DNA of 64,000 nucleotides from Saccharothrix sp. NRRL B-16348 (GCF_001280085.1 NZ_LGED01000001.1:248001-312000); one strand, 5' to 3'; positions 8,886 to 17,198 are shown, counted from the first letter of the stretch. Program-made: numbers and translations. The notes: generated from the sequence alone by a model not told the origin.

Positions 8886-8918
8886 GGTGCCGGTCTGTCC
8901 GGCTGGAAAGGTGACTTC

Positions 8919-9575
8919 GTGATCCGGGTACTGCTCGTGGACGACCAGGAGCTCATGCGCATGGGCTTCCGGATGGTGCTCGGCGCGCAAGAGGACGTCG
9001 ACGTGGTCGGTGAGGCGGCCAACGGGCTCGACGCCGTGCAGCTCGCCGAACGGCTGCGGCCGGACGTGGTGCTGATGGACGTGCGCATGCCCGTGCTCGA
9101 CGGGGTCGAGGCGACCAAGCGGATCGCCGAGGCGGGCACCGCGAAGGTGCTCGTGATGACCACGTTCGACCTGGACGAGTACGCGTTGTCGGCGTTGCGC
9201 AACGGCGCGTCCGGTTTCCTGCTGAAGGACACGCCGCCGGGCGACCTGGTGTCGGCGTTGCGCGCGGTGGCCAGCGGCGACGCGGTGGTGTCGCCTTCGG
9301 TGACCAAGCGGCTGCTGAGCCGGTTCCTCGGCGAGGGCGGCGGCGAGCTGCGCGACGCGGCGGTGCTGGAGGCGTTGACCGAGCGGGAGCGCGAGGTGCT
9401 GGTGCTGATCGCCAAGGGGCTGTCGAACACCGAGATCGCGCGGAAGCTGTTCCTGTCGGAGGCCACCGTGAAGACGCACGTGGGGCGCATCCTGGCGAAG
9501 CTGGAGCTGCGCGACCGCGTGCAGGCCGTGGTGCTGGCGTACGAGACGGGACTCGTCCGGCCCGGCGACGTCTGA
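8919..9575 (+). CDS. NarL/LuxR-family response regulator
   Basis: 218 aa from GTG 8919 (AAGGTGA upstream). Receiver domain 1-120 with acidic pair DD (8-9), phospho-acceptor Asp54 in LMDVRMP, conserved Thr (MTTFD) and Lys in LLKDTPP. Linker, then LuxR-type HTH (about 148-208) with LTEREREVLVLIAKGLSNTEIA and the recognition helix SEATVKTHVGRIL. Cognate to the kinase directly upstream and probably cotranscribed. The stop codon falls inside a 12-bp-stem hairpin that ends the transcript. Confidence 0.93.
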   Translation: MIRVLLVDDQELMRMGFRMVLGAQEDVDVVGEAANGLDAVQLAERLRPDVVLMDVRMPVLDGVEATKRIAEAGTAKVLVMTTFDLDEYALSALRNGASGFLLKDTPPGDLVSALRAVASGDAVVSPSVTKRLLSRFLGEGGGELRDAAVLEALTEREREVLVLIAKGLSNTEIARKLFLSEATVKTHVGRILAKLELRDRVQAVVLAYETGLVRPGDV

Positions 9576-9587
9576 CCGGGCCGGACG
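9554..9587. terminator. Bidirectional hairpin terminator
   Basis: Perfect 12-bp arms (9554-9565 and 9576-9587) with a 10-nt loop, lying across the stop of the response regulator and between it and the convergent SDR gene. No T-run, as usual for high-GC actinobacteria. Confidence 0.7.
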
Positions 9588-9598
9588 CTTGTCGGGCG

Positions 9599-10513
9599 TT
9601 ACCGGTACTTCGACACGTCCGCCGTCGTCGGGTCGACGCCCGCCTTGAAGACCTCCTCGTACCAGCGGCCCCAGTCCGGCCGCGAGCCGTCGACGTCGGT
9701 GAAGCCGTACTCGCGCATCAGGGTCCACGAGGCGAGCGCCTTGCCGGTGAACCGGTGGCGGTCCGGGTCGGCGGCCAGCGCCGCCACGCCGCGGCCGACG
9801 TAGCGCGGCGTCTCCGACATCGCGTAGTGCGGCTCCTTGACGATCGCGTCACGCCAGTTCGCCTCGGTCACGCCGAAGTGCTCCAGCATCTGCTCCGACC
9901 GCAGGAAACCCGGCGTGACGGCGACCGACGTGCCGCCGAACGCCGCCAACTCCTTCGCCATCACCGTGCCGATCCGCCGGATCGCGACCTTCACCGAGTC
10001 GTAGGCGAGCGACTCGCTGTAGAAGTCGTCGCTGTCGCCGTCGGTCACCTCGACCAGCAACCCGCCCGGCCGGCGGATCAGCAGCGGCAGCAGGCGGTGC
10101 AGGGTGACGAAGTGCGCCTCCATGCTGTTGCGCCACATCCGCAGCTGGCGGTCCAGGTCCTGCTCCCAGAACACCTTGAACTCGGTGTCCGCCTCGCCGC
10201 CCCACACGTCGTCCACCAGGACGTCCAACCGGCCGTCCGCCTCGGACTCGACGCGGGCGCGGAACGCGTCCACGTCCGCCGGGACGGTGAAGTCGCACCG
10301 CACCGGGATGCCCCGGCCGCCCGCCGCCGTGACGAGCTCCGCGGTCTCCTCGATCGTCTCGTCGCGGCCGATCGGCGACTTCCGCTCGCGCGTCGACCGA
10401 CCGCCGACGAACACCGTCGCGCCGGCCGCGCCCAGCTCCACCGCGATGGCACGTCCCGCGCCCCGCGTCGCCCCCGTGACCGCCGCCACCTTGCCCTCCA
10501 ACGCCGACATCAT
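9599..10513 (-). CDS. Short-chain dehydrogenase/reductase under TetR control
   Basis: 304 aa. ATG 10513 overlaps the tetR stop (ATGA); a second ATG follows at 10510, so the start is one of the two. Rossmann motif TGATRGAGRAI (13-23), then an unusual VDDVWGG where most SDRs have NNAG, and the catalytic YxxxK as YDSVK. The protein is longer than classical SDRs (about 250 aa), with an extra C-terminal region rich in Trp/Tyr. Similar proteins are annotated as SDR family oxidoreductases near TetR regulators. The substrate is unknown. The gene is coupled to tetR and probably controlled by the operator at 11086-11109. Confidence 0.82.
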   Translation of the reverse strand: MMSALEGKVAAVTGATRGAGRAIAVELGAAGATVFVGGRSTRERKSPIGRDETIEETAELVTAAGGRGIPVRCDFTVPADVDAFRARVESEADGRLDVLVDDVWGGEADTEFKVFWEQDLDRQLRMWRNSMEAHFVTLHRLLPLLIRRPGGLLVEVTDGDSDDFYSESLAYDSVKVAIRRIGTVMAKELAAFGGTSVAVTPGFLRSEQMLEHFGVTEANWRDAIVKEPHYAMSETPRYVGRGVAALAADPDRHRFTGKALASWTLMREYGFTDVDGSRPDWGRWYEEVFKAGVDPTTADVSKYR

Positions 10514-11082
10514 CTCCCCTTCCACGCGTCCAGCACCGCGTCCACGTCTTGCGCCAGCCGGTCGGCCAGCTCGCCGCGCGGCCGGACGGACCAGTCCATC
10601 GACACGCCGTAGAGCAACCCGGTGAGCACCCTCGCCGCGCGTTCCGGTGACGGGCCGCGCGGCAGGTCCACCGGTCGGGTGAGTTCCACCACGGTCCGCT
10701 CGGTCGCCGCGTACAGCTCGGCGAGCAGCGCCCGCAGCTCCGGGTCGATCAGGTCGACGCCGAGCTGGGCCAGGTGGTTCTGCGCCTCGGCCGGGTCGAC
10801 CACGCCCTCGAACCAGGTCAGCAACGCCGCCCGCAGCCCGTCCGCCGGGTCGTCCGCCGCGGCCGCGGCCTCGTGCATCCGGCGCACGTTCTCGTCCATG
10901 GTCTGCCTGGTCAGGGCCTGGAGCAGACCGCTCTTCGAGCCGAACCGGCCGGCCACCGTGCCCACCGAGACGCCCGCCCGCTCGGCCACGTCGGCGACGG
11001 TGAACCCCGGCCCCTTGCGGCCGATCACCTCCGCCGCCGCGGCCAGCAGCCGTTCGTCCGTGATCGTCTTCGGTCGTGCCAC
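10510..11082 (-). CDS. TetR-family transcriptional regulator
   Basis: 190 aa from GTG 11082. Longer in-frame starts read through the operator-like palindrome and are rejected. The N-terminal HTH (about 8-55) has VADVAERAGVSVGTVAGRFGSKSGLLQAL, the usual TetR recognition helix with GxVxxxFxSK. The C-terminal ligand domain is helical and variable, as is typical. A 24-bp inverted repeat begins four bases upstream of the start, which strongly suggests autoregulation of tetR-SDR and possibly repression of the divergent HAD gene. The ligand is unknown. Confidence 0.88.
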   Translation of the reverse strand: MARPKTITDERLLAAAAEVIGRKGPGFTVADVAERAGVSVGTVAGRFGSKSGLLQALTRQTMDENVRRMHEAAAAADDPADGLRAALLTWFEGVVDPAEAQNHLAQLGVDLIDPELRALLAELYAATERTVVELTRPVDLPRGPSPERAARVLTGLLYGVSMDWSVRPRGELADRLAQDVDAVLDAWKGR

Positions 11083-11085
11083 GCC

Positions 11086-11109
11086 ATTATTGAACCATGG
11101 TTCAGTAAT
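11086..11109. promoter_or_regulatory. Candidate TetR operator
   Basis: 24-bp inverted repeat, 11 of 12 position pairs complementary, with perfect core TGAACCATGGTTCA (11091-11104). It lies between tetR (start 11082, minus) and the HAD gene (start 11133, plus) and is the only such palindrome in the gap. Size and position fit a TetR dimer site. Confidence 0.75.
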
Positions 11110-11119
11110 GGTCGCCCAG

Positions 11120-11125
11120 TAGGGT
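11120..11125 (+). promoter_or_regulatory. Leaderless -10 element TAGGGT
   Basis: Ends 7 nt before GTG 11133. It favours GTG 11133 over the in-frame GTG at 11124. It lies 10 bases from the operator repeat, so TetR could also affect this promoter. Confidence 0.55.
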
Positions 11126-11132
11126 GACACCA

Positions 11133-11927
11133 GTGACCTGGAGACCACGCCTCATCGCCCTGGACATCGACGGCACCATCACCCCCGTGGGTCGCGAGGA
11201 CGTCGCACCGGCCGTGCGCGCGGCCATCGGACGAGCCGTCGACCACGGCGCGCACGTCGTCCTCTCCACCGGCCGCAGCCTCGTCGGCACCCGGCCGATC
11301 ATCGACGACCTCGGCCTCCGCGACACCACCGCCATCTGCTCCAACGGCGCGGTCTGGTGGGACACGACCACCCGCGAGGTGATCCGGAAGGTCGAGTTCG
11401 ACCCCGGGCCGTCGGTCGAGCGCCTGCGCGCCCTGCTGCCCGACGCGGTGTTCGCGGTGGAGCTGACCGGGGTGGGGAACCTGGCGTTCGGCCGGTTCCC
11501 GGACGGCGACCTGTGGGGCGAGGTGCGCGAGGTGTCGTACGGCGAGCTGGCGGCCACGCCGACGTCCCGGCTGGTCATGCGCTGGGTCGGCCGCACGCCG
11601 GAGGAGCTGGCGCTGCGGATGCTCGACGTCGAGCTGCCCGGCGTGACGGCGTCGTGCGACCACAACGAGCCGTGGCTGACGTTGTCGCCTCCCGGCGTGA
11701 CCAAGGGCGCGGCGCTGGAGGACCTGCGGTCCAAGCTCGGCGTGCCCGAGCGGGACACGCTGGCCATCGGCGACGGCTCCAACGACGTCGAGATGCTGCG
11801 GTGGGCCGCGCACGGCGTCGCGATGGGACAGGCGCCCGTCGCCGTGCGAGAGGTCGCGGACGCGGTCACTGGCACGATCTTCGACGACGGCGCCGCGGCC
11901 GTGCTGGACCGGTACTTCGCCGCGTAA
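11133..11927 (+). CDS. HAD-superfamily phosphatase, Cof type
   Basis: 264 aa. HAD motif I LDIDGT (10-15; nucleophile Asp11, acid/base Asp13), motif II STGR, motif III Lys in TKGAAL and motif IV GDGSNDVEM with GVAMGQAP following. The large cap between motifs II and III (about 80-190) marks the C2-cap Cof/YbiV-like group, which dephosphorylates sugar phosphates or related small metabolites. The exact substrate cannot be assigned. It is transcribed divergently from tetR and ends at a long palindromic terminator. Confidence 0.88.
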   Translation: MTWRPRLIALDIDGTITPVGREDVAPAVRAAIGRAVDHGAHVVLSTGRSLVGTRPIIDDLGLRDTTAICSNGAVWWDTTTREVIRKVEFDPGPSVERLRALLPDAVFAVELTGVGNLAFGRFPDGDLWGEVREVSYGELAATPTSRLVMRWVGRTPEELALRMLDVELPGVTASCDHNEPWLTLSPPGVTKGAALEDLRSKLGVPERDTLAIGDGSNDVEMLRWAAHGVAMGQAPVAVREVADAVTGTIFDDGAAAVLDRYFAA

Positions 11928-11936
11928 CCGCGGTGC

Positions 11937-11964
11937 CCTGGCGGCGGGCCGGCCCGCCGCCAGG
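11937..11964. terminator. Perfect 28-bp palindrome, bidirectional terminator
   Basis: Arms CCTGGCGGCGGGCC and GGCCCGCCGCCAGG are immediately adjacent, between the convergent HAD gene and the Cys-repeat protein gene. Confidence 0.7.
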
Positions 11965-11981
11965 ACAGCGTGCTCAGACCA

Positions 11982-13739
11982 CTACTTCTTGGTCTTCTTC
12001 TTCGGCTCCTTCGCCTTCTTCGGCTCCTGCTTCTTGGGCACGGTCTCGGCCTTCGTGCCGGTGCCGCGCACCTTGGCGAGCCGGTCCTTGACGCAGGTGT
12101 CGTAGCCGCCGCAGACCTTCGAGGCGGCCTCGTACTGCTTCTTCGCCACCGCCGGGTCGATCTTCTTCTCGGTCGGCTTCTTCGTGACCTTCTTGGTCTC
12201 GACGGGCTTCTTCGGCTCGACGGTCTGCTTCTTCGTCGTGACCTTCTCGGGCTTGGTCGGCGTCTTCACCGGCTTGGCCGCCGCCTTGGCCGCCCGGAGC
12301 TTCTTCACGCGGTCCATCACGCACGTGTCGTAGCCCCCGCACTCGCGCCGGGCTTGCTGGTACAGCGGATCCGCGTTGGACTTCCTGGCGTTCTTGTCCG
12401 CCTTCGCGATGTCCTTCGCGTTCTTGTCACGCAACTTCTTCACGCGATCCATCACACACGTGTCGTAACCGCCGCACTCACGCCGAGCCTGCTGGTACAG
12501 CGGATCCGCGTTGGACTTCCTGGCGTTCTTGTCCGCCTTCGCGATGTCCTTCGCGTTCTTGTCACGCAACTTCTTCACGCGATCCGTCACGCACGTGTCG
12601 TAACCGCCGCACTCACGCCGAGCCTGCTGGTACAGCGGATCGGAGTTGGACTTGTCCGCCACCTTCTTCGCGGTGGTGAGGGCGTTCCGGTGCGCGATCA
12701 GCCTCTCGCCGAGCATGAGCGCGGTGTTGTGCGAGAACTCCTGCTGCGGGCGCACCATCTTCTGGAACGGGTTGAGCTTCTTGCCGGCCAGGTAGTCGTC
12801 GATCATCCGATCGCGCAGCTTGGGGTCCTTCAGCGCTTTCTGGTACCACTCCTCCTGCCGCCGCGCCATGTCGCCGACGACGACCTGGGTCATCACGCCG
12901 CCGTAGATGTCACCGACCATGCCGCTGCGGCCACCGCGCACACCGGTCGGCACGCGCACCTTGGGGCCGACCACCGGCAGCGACCCGGTCTTGACGGGCG
13001 TCTTGACCGGCGTCTTGGTCGACGGCGACGTGCCGTCGGGCGTCTTGGTGACGCCGGACGACGGTCCCAGCGGCTTCTTCGGATCCTGCTTGGCCGGCGT
13101 GCCGCCGGTGTCGTCGCCGTCGTCGCCGTCCTTGTCCTTCTTCGCCTTGCGCTTGCGCCACTCGTCCAGGCAGGTCGCGGCGCACTCGAACGCGGCTTGG
13201 GCGTAGGTCTTGCCCGAGATCTCCGCCAGGTTCGCTTCCTCGCCCCCGAAGTACTTCTTGCCGAGGCACTTGAAGACGCACCGGATGATCTCGTTGCGCT
13301 CGGACTTGCTCATCCTGCTGTCGAGCTCGAGCCAGACCGAGACGGTCTTCCCGGTGACCTTGTTCTTGGCCGTGACGAGCGTCTGCGTCACGGGGCCGCG
13401 CTTGATGTGCTTGGCCACGTGCGGCGTTTCGAAGATCCCGGCATCGCGGTGCTTGCCGGGCTTGCCGAACACCGGCGGCCAGACGCTCGGCCGACCCGGT
13501 TCGCGGTGCTTGCCCGTGTACTCCTTGGGCTTGCGGTGGTCGGGTTTGTCCGCGTCCCCGCCGGCATCGGCGGACGACGACGGAGGCGGAGGGGGCGCGG
13601 CCATCGCGACCGGTCCCGACAGCATCACGCCGCCGGCGACCGCCGCGGCCACCAGCCCGGCCAGGCCGCGCCGGACGCGGTCCGGCCACGGCGACCGTGC
13701 CACGTCCGCCACTTCGGTGTGGTCCGACATGCCGCTCAC
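11982..13739 (-). CDS. Secreted Lys-rich protein with 45-residue Cys repeats, unknown function
   Basis: 585 aa from GTG 13739 (GTGA overlap with the upstream stop; ATG 13730 is the alternative). A signal/anchor segment lies at about residues 24-48, followed by a Pro-rich spacer. Residues about 75-190 hold a region with paired Cys (RCVFKCLGKKYFGG; FECAATCLDEW). After a Thr/Lys/Pro linker come three tandem 45-aa repeats, each with DPLYQQARRECGGYDTCV and DRVKKLRDKNAKDIAKADKNA, then a fourth degenerate copy (KVCGGYDTCVKDRLAKVR). The tail is Lys-rich (KKPKKxK). Each repeat has two Cys in CGGYDTC, likely a local disulfide. I do not recognise a family. The basic repeats suggest binding to an anionic wall polymer or DNA, which is speculation. 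Confidence 0.75.
   Translation of the reverse strand: MSGMSDHTEVADVARSPWPDRVRRGLAGLVAAAVAGGVMLSGPVAMAAPPPPPSSSADAGGDADKPDHRKPKEYTGKHREPGRPSVWPPVFGKPGKHRDAGIFETPHVAKHIKRGPVTQTLVTAKNKVTGKTVSVWLELDSRMSKSERNEIIRCVFKCLGKKYFGGEEANLAEISGKTYAQAAFECAATCLDEWRKRKAKKDKDGDDGDDTGGTPAKQDPKKPLGPSSGVTKTPDGTSPSTKTPVKTPVKTGSLPVVGPKVRVPTGVRGGRSGMVGDIYGGVMTQVVVGDMARRQEEWYQKALKDPKLRDRMIDDYLAGKKLNPFQKMVRPQQEFSHNTALMLGERLIAHRNALTTAKKVADKSNSDPLYQQARRECGGYDTCVTDRVKKLRDKNAKDIAKADKNARKSNADPLYQQARRECGGYDTCVMDRVKKLRDKNAKDIAKADKNARKSNADPLYQQARRECGGYDTCVMDRVKKLRAAKAAAKPVKTPTKPEKVTTKKQTVEPKKPVETKKVTKKPTEKKIDPAVAKKQYEAASKVCGGYDTCVKDRLAKVRGTGTKAETVPKKQEPKKAKEPKKKTKK
12325..12730 (-). repeat. Three tandem 135-nt coding repeats
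   Basis: Units repeat with exact 135-nt spacing (the same GTGTCG word at 12325, 12460 and 12595). The two inner units are almost identical in DNA, implying recent duplication or gene conversion. They encode the CGGYDTC repeats. Confidence 0.85.
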
Positions 13740-14656
13740 CACCCGCCGGAGAAGGCGGGCGCGATCTCGACCTCGTCGGCGCCGACCCCGGACACCAACG
13801 CCCCGTGGTCACCCGACCAGGTGATCTCGTGCTCGCCCGCGTAGAAGTGTTCGAAGTCCGGCGTGGCCGGCGCATACGGCTCGCCCTCCGGCGGCCCGCT
13901 CTCCAACACCCTGGTGCCGAACGACTCGGCGACCGGGGACTCGACGACCGGGGACTCGACGACCGGCGACTCGACGACCGGCGACTCGACGGCAGGGGAC
14001 TCGACGGCAGGGGACTCGACGGCCGGCGGAGCGAACAGCGCCTCGACCGGCTCGGCGGAGCGGTCGGCGAGGGCGGTGACGTCCGCGACGGTCTCCTCCA
14101 CCGCCTCCGGCACGGCGACGTCCGGCACGACATCGGCCACGACGTCCGGCACGACCGCCCGCAGGGCGGCCACCTCGGCGTCCAGGTCGGCGACCGCGTC
14201 CGCGACCGTGACGGCCACGAGTTCGGCCACCTCGGCGCTGTCGACCAACGGCGCGTACGCGGGCTCGGCGGGCGCCTCGACCACGACGGGCGCGTACTCG
14301 ACCGGGGCCTCGACCGGCACGTCCGCCGGGACCTCCGCGGGCTCGTCGGCGGGCGGCGTCGGCTCCGTCGGCTCGGACGGCGCCAGGTCGTCCTCGGTGA
14401 TCGTGGGGAAGTCCTCGTCCGACGGCGGCACCTCGACCGCGGCGGGCGACGAGGTCGCGGTCTCGAAGGAGACGCGGGCCGCGTCGGCGCCGTGCGAGGA
14501 ACCGACGATGTACGCGACGGCGGCCACCGCGGCGGCCGACGTGAACATGAGTGCGATCCCGAGCCAGCGGCCGCGCGGCGAGACCCGCGCCCCCGGTGGG
14601 TCGGTCGGTGGCGTGGCAGGCCTTCGCCGTGGCGCCGGTACCGATTTCCGTGACAT
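13736..14656 (-). CDS. Membrane-anchored acidic stalk protein with PxVES repeats
   Basis: 306 aa from ATG 14656. A short basic cytoplasmic N-terminus (Arg/Pro-rich, residues 1-28), one membrane helix (about 29-48: GIALMFTSAAAVAAVAYIVG), then an entirely acidic Pro/Val/Ala/Glu-rich extracellular part. Residues about 210-245 consist of seven pentapeptide repeats P(A/V)VES coded by a 15-nt DNA repeat. The C-terminal 55 residues are less repetitive and rich in Tyr/Trp/His. No enzyme motif. Coupled (GTGA) to the Cys-repeat gene downstream: the acidic stalk and the basic repeat protein may pair at the cell surface, which is inference from charge and operon. Confidence 0.7.
   Translation of the reverse strand: MSRKSVPAPRRRPATPPTDPPGARVSPRGRWLGIALMFTSAAAVAAVAYIVGSSHGADAARVSFETATSSPAAVEVPPSDEDFPTITEDDLAPSEPTEPTPPADEPAEVPADVPVEAPVEYAPVVVEAPAEPAYAPLVDSAEVAELVAVTVADAVADLDAEVAALRAVVPDVVADVVPDVAVPEAVEETVADVTALADRSAEPVEALFAPPAVESPAVESPAVESPVVESPVVESPVVESPVAESFGTRVLESGPPEGEPYAPATPDFEHFYAGEHEITWSGDHGALVSGVGADEVEIAPAFSGGW
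13925..14030 (-). repeat. 15-nt tandem coding repeat, about seven units
   Basis: Plus-strand unit GACTCGACGACCGGG with few changes; encodes the PxVES pentapeptides. Such an array can change length in steps of five residues without breaking the frame. Confidence 0.8.
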
Positions 14657-14852
14657 GTGTCCGGGCTTCCCTCCTCCCACCGCCACCGGGCGCGCGAACG
14701 ACCCTGGGAGATGGCGGCGGGGATGGGAGCCAGGCAAGCCGTCCCGGTGACCGCGGGGCAACGGGTTCGGGTGTACGGGACAGTCCCGGACACCCGGACG
14801 GCACGATCGGCGCAGGTCGGACGCCTGCGGCCCGGACACCGCGGCACGGCCG

Positions 14853-15296
14853 CTAGGGCGCGGGCGGCGCCACCTCGGTCTTGGCGACGACCACGGCGTC
14901 GCGGATGCGGACGACCACCTCGCCCGGCCCGCCGTTGAGCTCGGCGAACTCGTTCGCCCGCCGCGCGCCCATGTACCGGGCGCCGATGCGGCCCGCCCAG
15001 TAGCGCACCTGCTCCGGGTCGTCGTCGACCTCGGCGCGCCCGGACACGGTGACGAAGGCGAACGGCGGCCGTTCGTCGTCCAGGCAGACCGACACCCGGC
15101 CGTCGCGCCGGATCGCCCTGCCCTTGATCGACCCCACGTTCGTGGTGAACACGAGCGTGCCGCCGTCGAGGTCCACCCAGACGGGTGTGACGTGCGGCGA
15201 CCCGTCCGCGCGGACGATCGCCAGCTTGCCGGTCCGGGCGGGCAGGGCCGACACGAACTCGCGCCACCAGCCCTCGGGTGCGTCGGTGTGAGCCAT
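14853..15296 (-). CDS. Pyridoxamine 5'-phosphate oxidase-fold protein (FMN/F420-binding split barrel)
   Basis: 147 aa from ATG 15296. Sequence features of the PPOX/FDOR superfamily: N-terminal helix, strand KLAIVRADGSPHVTPVWVDLDGG, then GSIKGRAIRRDGRVSVCLDDE (phosphate-binding Lys/Arg) and the strand FAFVTVSGRAEV. Length matches single-domain FDOR-B proteins of actinobacteria that use F420 or FMN to reduce small substrates. Without the full active-site comparison, FMN versus F420 remains open. Single gene with its own leaderless-type promoter, divergent from the ABC operon. Confidence 0.82.
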   Translation of the reverse strand: MAHTDAPEGWWREFVSALPARTGKLAIVRADGSPHVTPVWVDLDGGTLVFTTNVGSIKGRAIRRDGRVSVCLDDERPPFAFVTVSGRAEVDDDPEQVRYWAGRIGARYMGARRANEFAELNGGPGEVVVRIRDAVVVAKTEVAPPAP

Positions 15297-15304
15297 GACC
15301 GAAC

Positions 15305-15310
15305 ACCGTA
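15305..15310 (-). promoter_or_regulatory. Leaderless -10 element TACGGT
   Basis: On the minus strand it ends 8 nt before ATG 15296. Confidence 0.5.
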
Positions 15311-15387
15311 GGGCCATCCCATCCCTGAGAACGACCCGGTGAACGCCTAGGGGACAACTCAGGGTGAACACGGATTACTACGACCGA

Positions 15388-15397
15388 GGTAGCTACC
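15388..15397. promoter_or_regulatory. 10-bp palindrome GGTAGCTACC in divergent promoter region
   Basis: Perfect palindrome between the PPOX gene and the ABC operon, in a locally AT-richer stretch (15370-15420). Candidate regulator site; only the symmetry supports it. Confidence 0.3.
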
Positions 15398-15509
15398 ACG
15401 ATAAGACTGAAGTCGCACGGACGAGTCAACTACAGGCCGATGTGCGCGACCCGGTGGACCAGGCAAGGTTCAACGTAGTCCGGGGGATGTGTCGTCCAGG
15501 GGAGAAACC

Positions 15510-16430
15510 ATGATCGAGGCTGTCGGCCTCACCAAGCGCTACGGGAAGACGGTGGCGGTGGACAACCTGTCCTTCACCGTCCAGCCCGGTCGGGTCACCG
15601 GGTTCCTCGGTCCCAACGGCGCGGGCAAGTCCACCACCATGCGCATGATCCTCGGCCTCGACCGGCCGAGCGCGGGCCAGGTGCTGATCGGCGGCAAGCC
15701 GTACGCGCAGCTCGACCGCCCGCTGCGGACCGTCGGCGCGCTGCTGGACGCCAAGTGGGTGCACCCCAACCGCTCCGCGCGGGCGCACCTGCAGTGGCTG
15801 GCCAAGTCCAACGGCCTGCCCGACCGCCGGGTCGACGAGGTGCTGGACATGGTCGGCCTGACCAAGGTCGCCAAGCGCCGCGCGGGCGGCTTCTCCCTCG
15901 GCATGTCCCAGCGGCTCGGCATCGCGGGCGCCCTGCTGGGTGACCCGAAGGTGTTGCTGTTCGACGAGCCGGTCAACGGCCTCGACCCGGAGGGCATCCT
16001 CTGGATCCGCAAGTTCATGCAGGGCCTGGCCACCGAGGGCCGGACCGTGCTGGTCTCGAGCCACCTGCTGTCGGAGATGGCGCTGACCGCCCAGGACCTC
16101 GTGGTCATCGGGCGCGGCAAGCTCATCTCGCAGTCCAGCACCACCGAGTTCGTCGAGCGGTCTACCGAGAACACCGTCCGGGTGCGCAGCCCGCACGCGG
16201 ACAAGCTGGGTGCGATGCTCATCGACAAGGGCTTCACCGTCCGTGAGGACTCCGACGGTTCGCTCACCGTGTCGGGTGCCCTCAGTGACGAGATCGGTGA
16301 CATCGCGGCGGGCAGCGGCGTGGTGCTGCACGAGCTGAGCCCGCAACGCGGTTCGCTCGAACAAGCATTCATGCAGCTCACCGGCGATTCTGTCGAGTAC
16401 CACGCCGAACTCGCCGAGACGGGGAAGTGA
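15510..16430 (+). CDS. ABC transporter ATP-binding protein (drug/bacitracin-export type), first copy
   Basis: 306 aa from ATG 15510, with AGGGGAGA just upstream; the longer in-frame ATG lacks such a site. Walker A GPNGAGKST (34-42), signature FSLGMSQRL, Walker B VLLFDEPVNGLD with catalytic Glu, H-loop SSHLL. The C-terminal about 80 residues form the accessory domain seen in BcrA/CcmA-like ATPases of ABC-2 exporters. It precedes the permease gene by 6 nt, so it is that permease's own ATPase. About three quarters of residues match the ATPase at 17342, so the pair arose by duplication. Substrate unknown. Confidence 0.93.
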   Translation: MIEAVGLTKRYGKTVAVDNLSFTVQPGRVTGFLGPNGAGKSTTMRMILGLDRPSAGQVLIGGKPYAQLDRPLRTVGALLDAKWVHPNRSARAHLQWLAKSNGLPDRRVDEVLDMVGLTKVAKRRAGGFSLGMSQRLGIAGALLGDPKVLLFDEPVNGLDPEGILWIRKFMQGLATEGRTVLVSSHLLSEMALTAQDLVVIGRGKLISQSSTTEFVERSTENTVRVRSPHADKLGAMLIDKGFTVREDSDGSLTVSGALSDEIGDIAAGSGVVLHELSPQRGSLEQAFMQLTGDSVEYHAELAETGK

Positions 16431-16436
16431 CCACCG

Positions 16437-17198
16437 ATGACTCTGCTCGCCGTTGAACGGATCAAGCTCTTCTCCACCCGCTCGCCCTGGTGGTGCATGC
16501 TGCTGGCGCTCGGGTTGACCGTCGGCCTGACCGCGATCATCGCGGCCAACTGGGACGGTTCGCCGATGCCCGTGATGGGCGCGGTGTTCACCCACACGTT
16601 CGGGCTTTACGTGATCATGGTGATGGCCGCGCTGGCGGTCACCACCGAGTACCGCTTCGGCACCATCAAGTCGACGTTCCAGGCCGCTCCGGACCGCACG
16701 TCGCCGATGATCGCCAAGGCCGTCGTCGTGGTACTGCTGTCCGCCCTGGTCGGCCTGGCCGCCTCGTTCGGGTCGTGGGGCCTGAGCTGGCTGCTCGCGG
16801 ACGACACCTCGCAGCTCGCGCTCAGCTCCGGCAACGACTGGCGGCACGTCGCCGGCGTCGGCCTCGTCTTCGGCGCGGGCGCGCTGCTCGCCCTGGGCAT
16901 CGGCGCGCTGGTGCGGCAGACCGCGGGCGCCGTGTCGATCATCCTGGTGTTCGCGCTCGTGCTGGAGAACGTGGTCGGCCTCATCCCGAACATCGGCGAC
17001 GACATCCAGAACTGGATGCCGTTCCTGGTGGCCCAGAAGTTCATCCTGGGCGACCCGGACCCGAGCGGTATCCCGGACGGCGCCGGCCCGCCCGCGATCG
17101 GCGAGCTGAGCCCGTGGGGTTCGTTCGCGTACTTCGCCGGCATCGCGCTGGCGATCTACATCATCTCGCTCGTCGTGGTGAAGCGGCGCGACGCGTAG
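16437..17198 (+). CDS. ABC-2 type transporter permease
   Basis: 253 aa from ATG 16437, 6 nt after the ATPase. About six membrane helices: segments near residues 18-35, 50-70, 95-118, 138-160, 168-186 and 228-247. Layout matches ABC-2 permeases that pair with BcrA-like ATPases: an N-terminal ERIKLFSTRSPWW amphipathic part, TTEYRFGTIKSTF (the conserved cytosolic loop after helix 2) and a large last extracellular loop. It probably dimerises and exports a hydrophobic compound or lipid. It is the only permease in the cluster and could serve either ATPase. Confidence 0.88.
   Translation: MTLLAVERIKLFSTRSPWWCMLLALGLTVGLTAIIAANWDGSPMPVMGAVFTHTFGLYVIMVMAALAVTTEYRFGTIKSTFQAAPDRTSPMIAKAVVVVLLSALVGLAASFGSWGLSWLLADDTSQLALSSGNDWRHVAGVGLVFGAGALLALGIGALVRQTAGAVSIILVFALVLENVVGLIPNIGDDIQNWMPFLVAQKFILGDPDPSGIPDGAGPPAIGELSPWGSFAYFAGIALAIYIISLVVVKRRDA

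Noticed and set aside
12325..12730. 135-nt repeats considered as a mobile or CRISPR-like array
   Set aside because: They are in frame within one coding sequence and encode a protein repeat.
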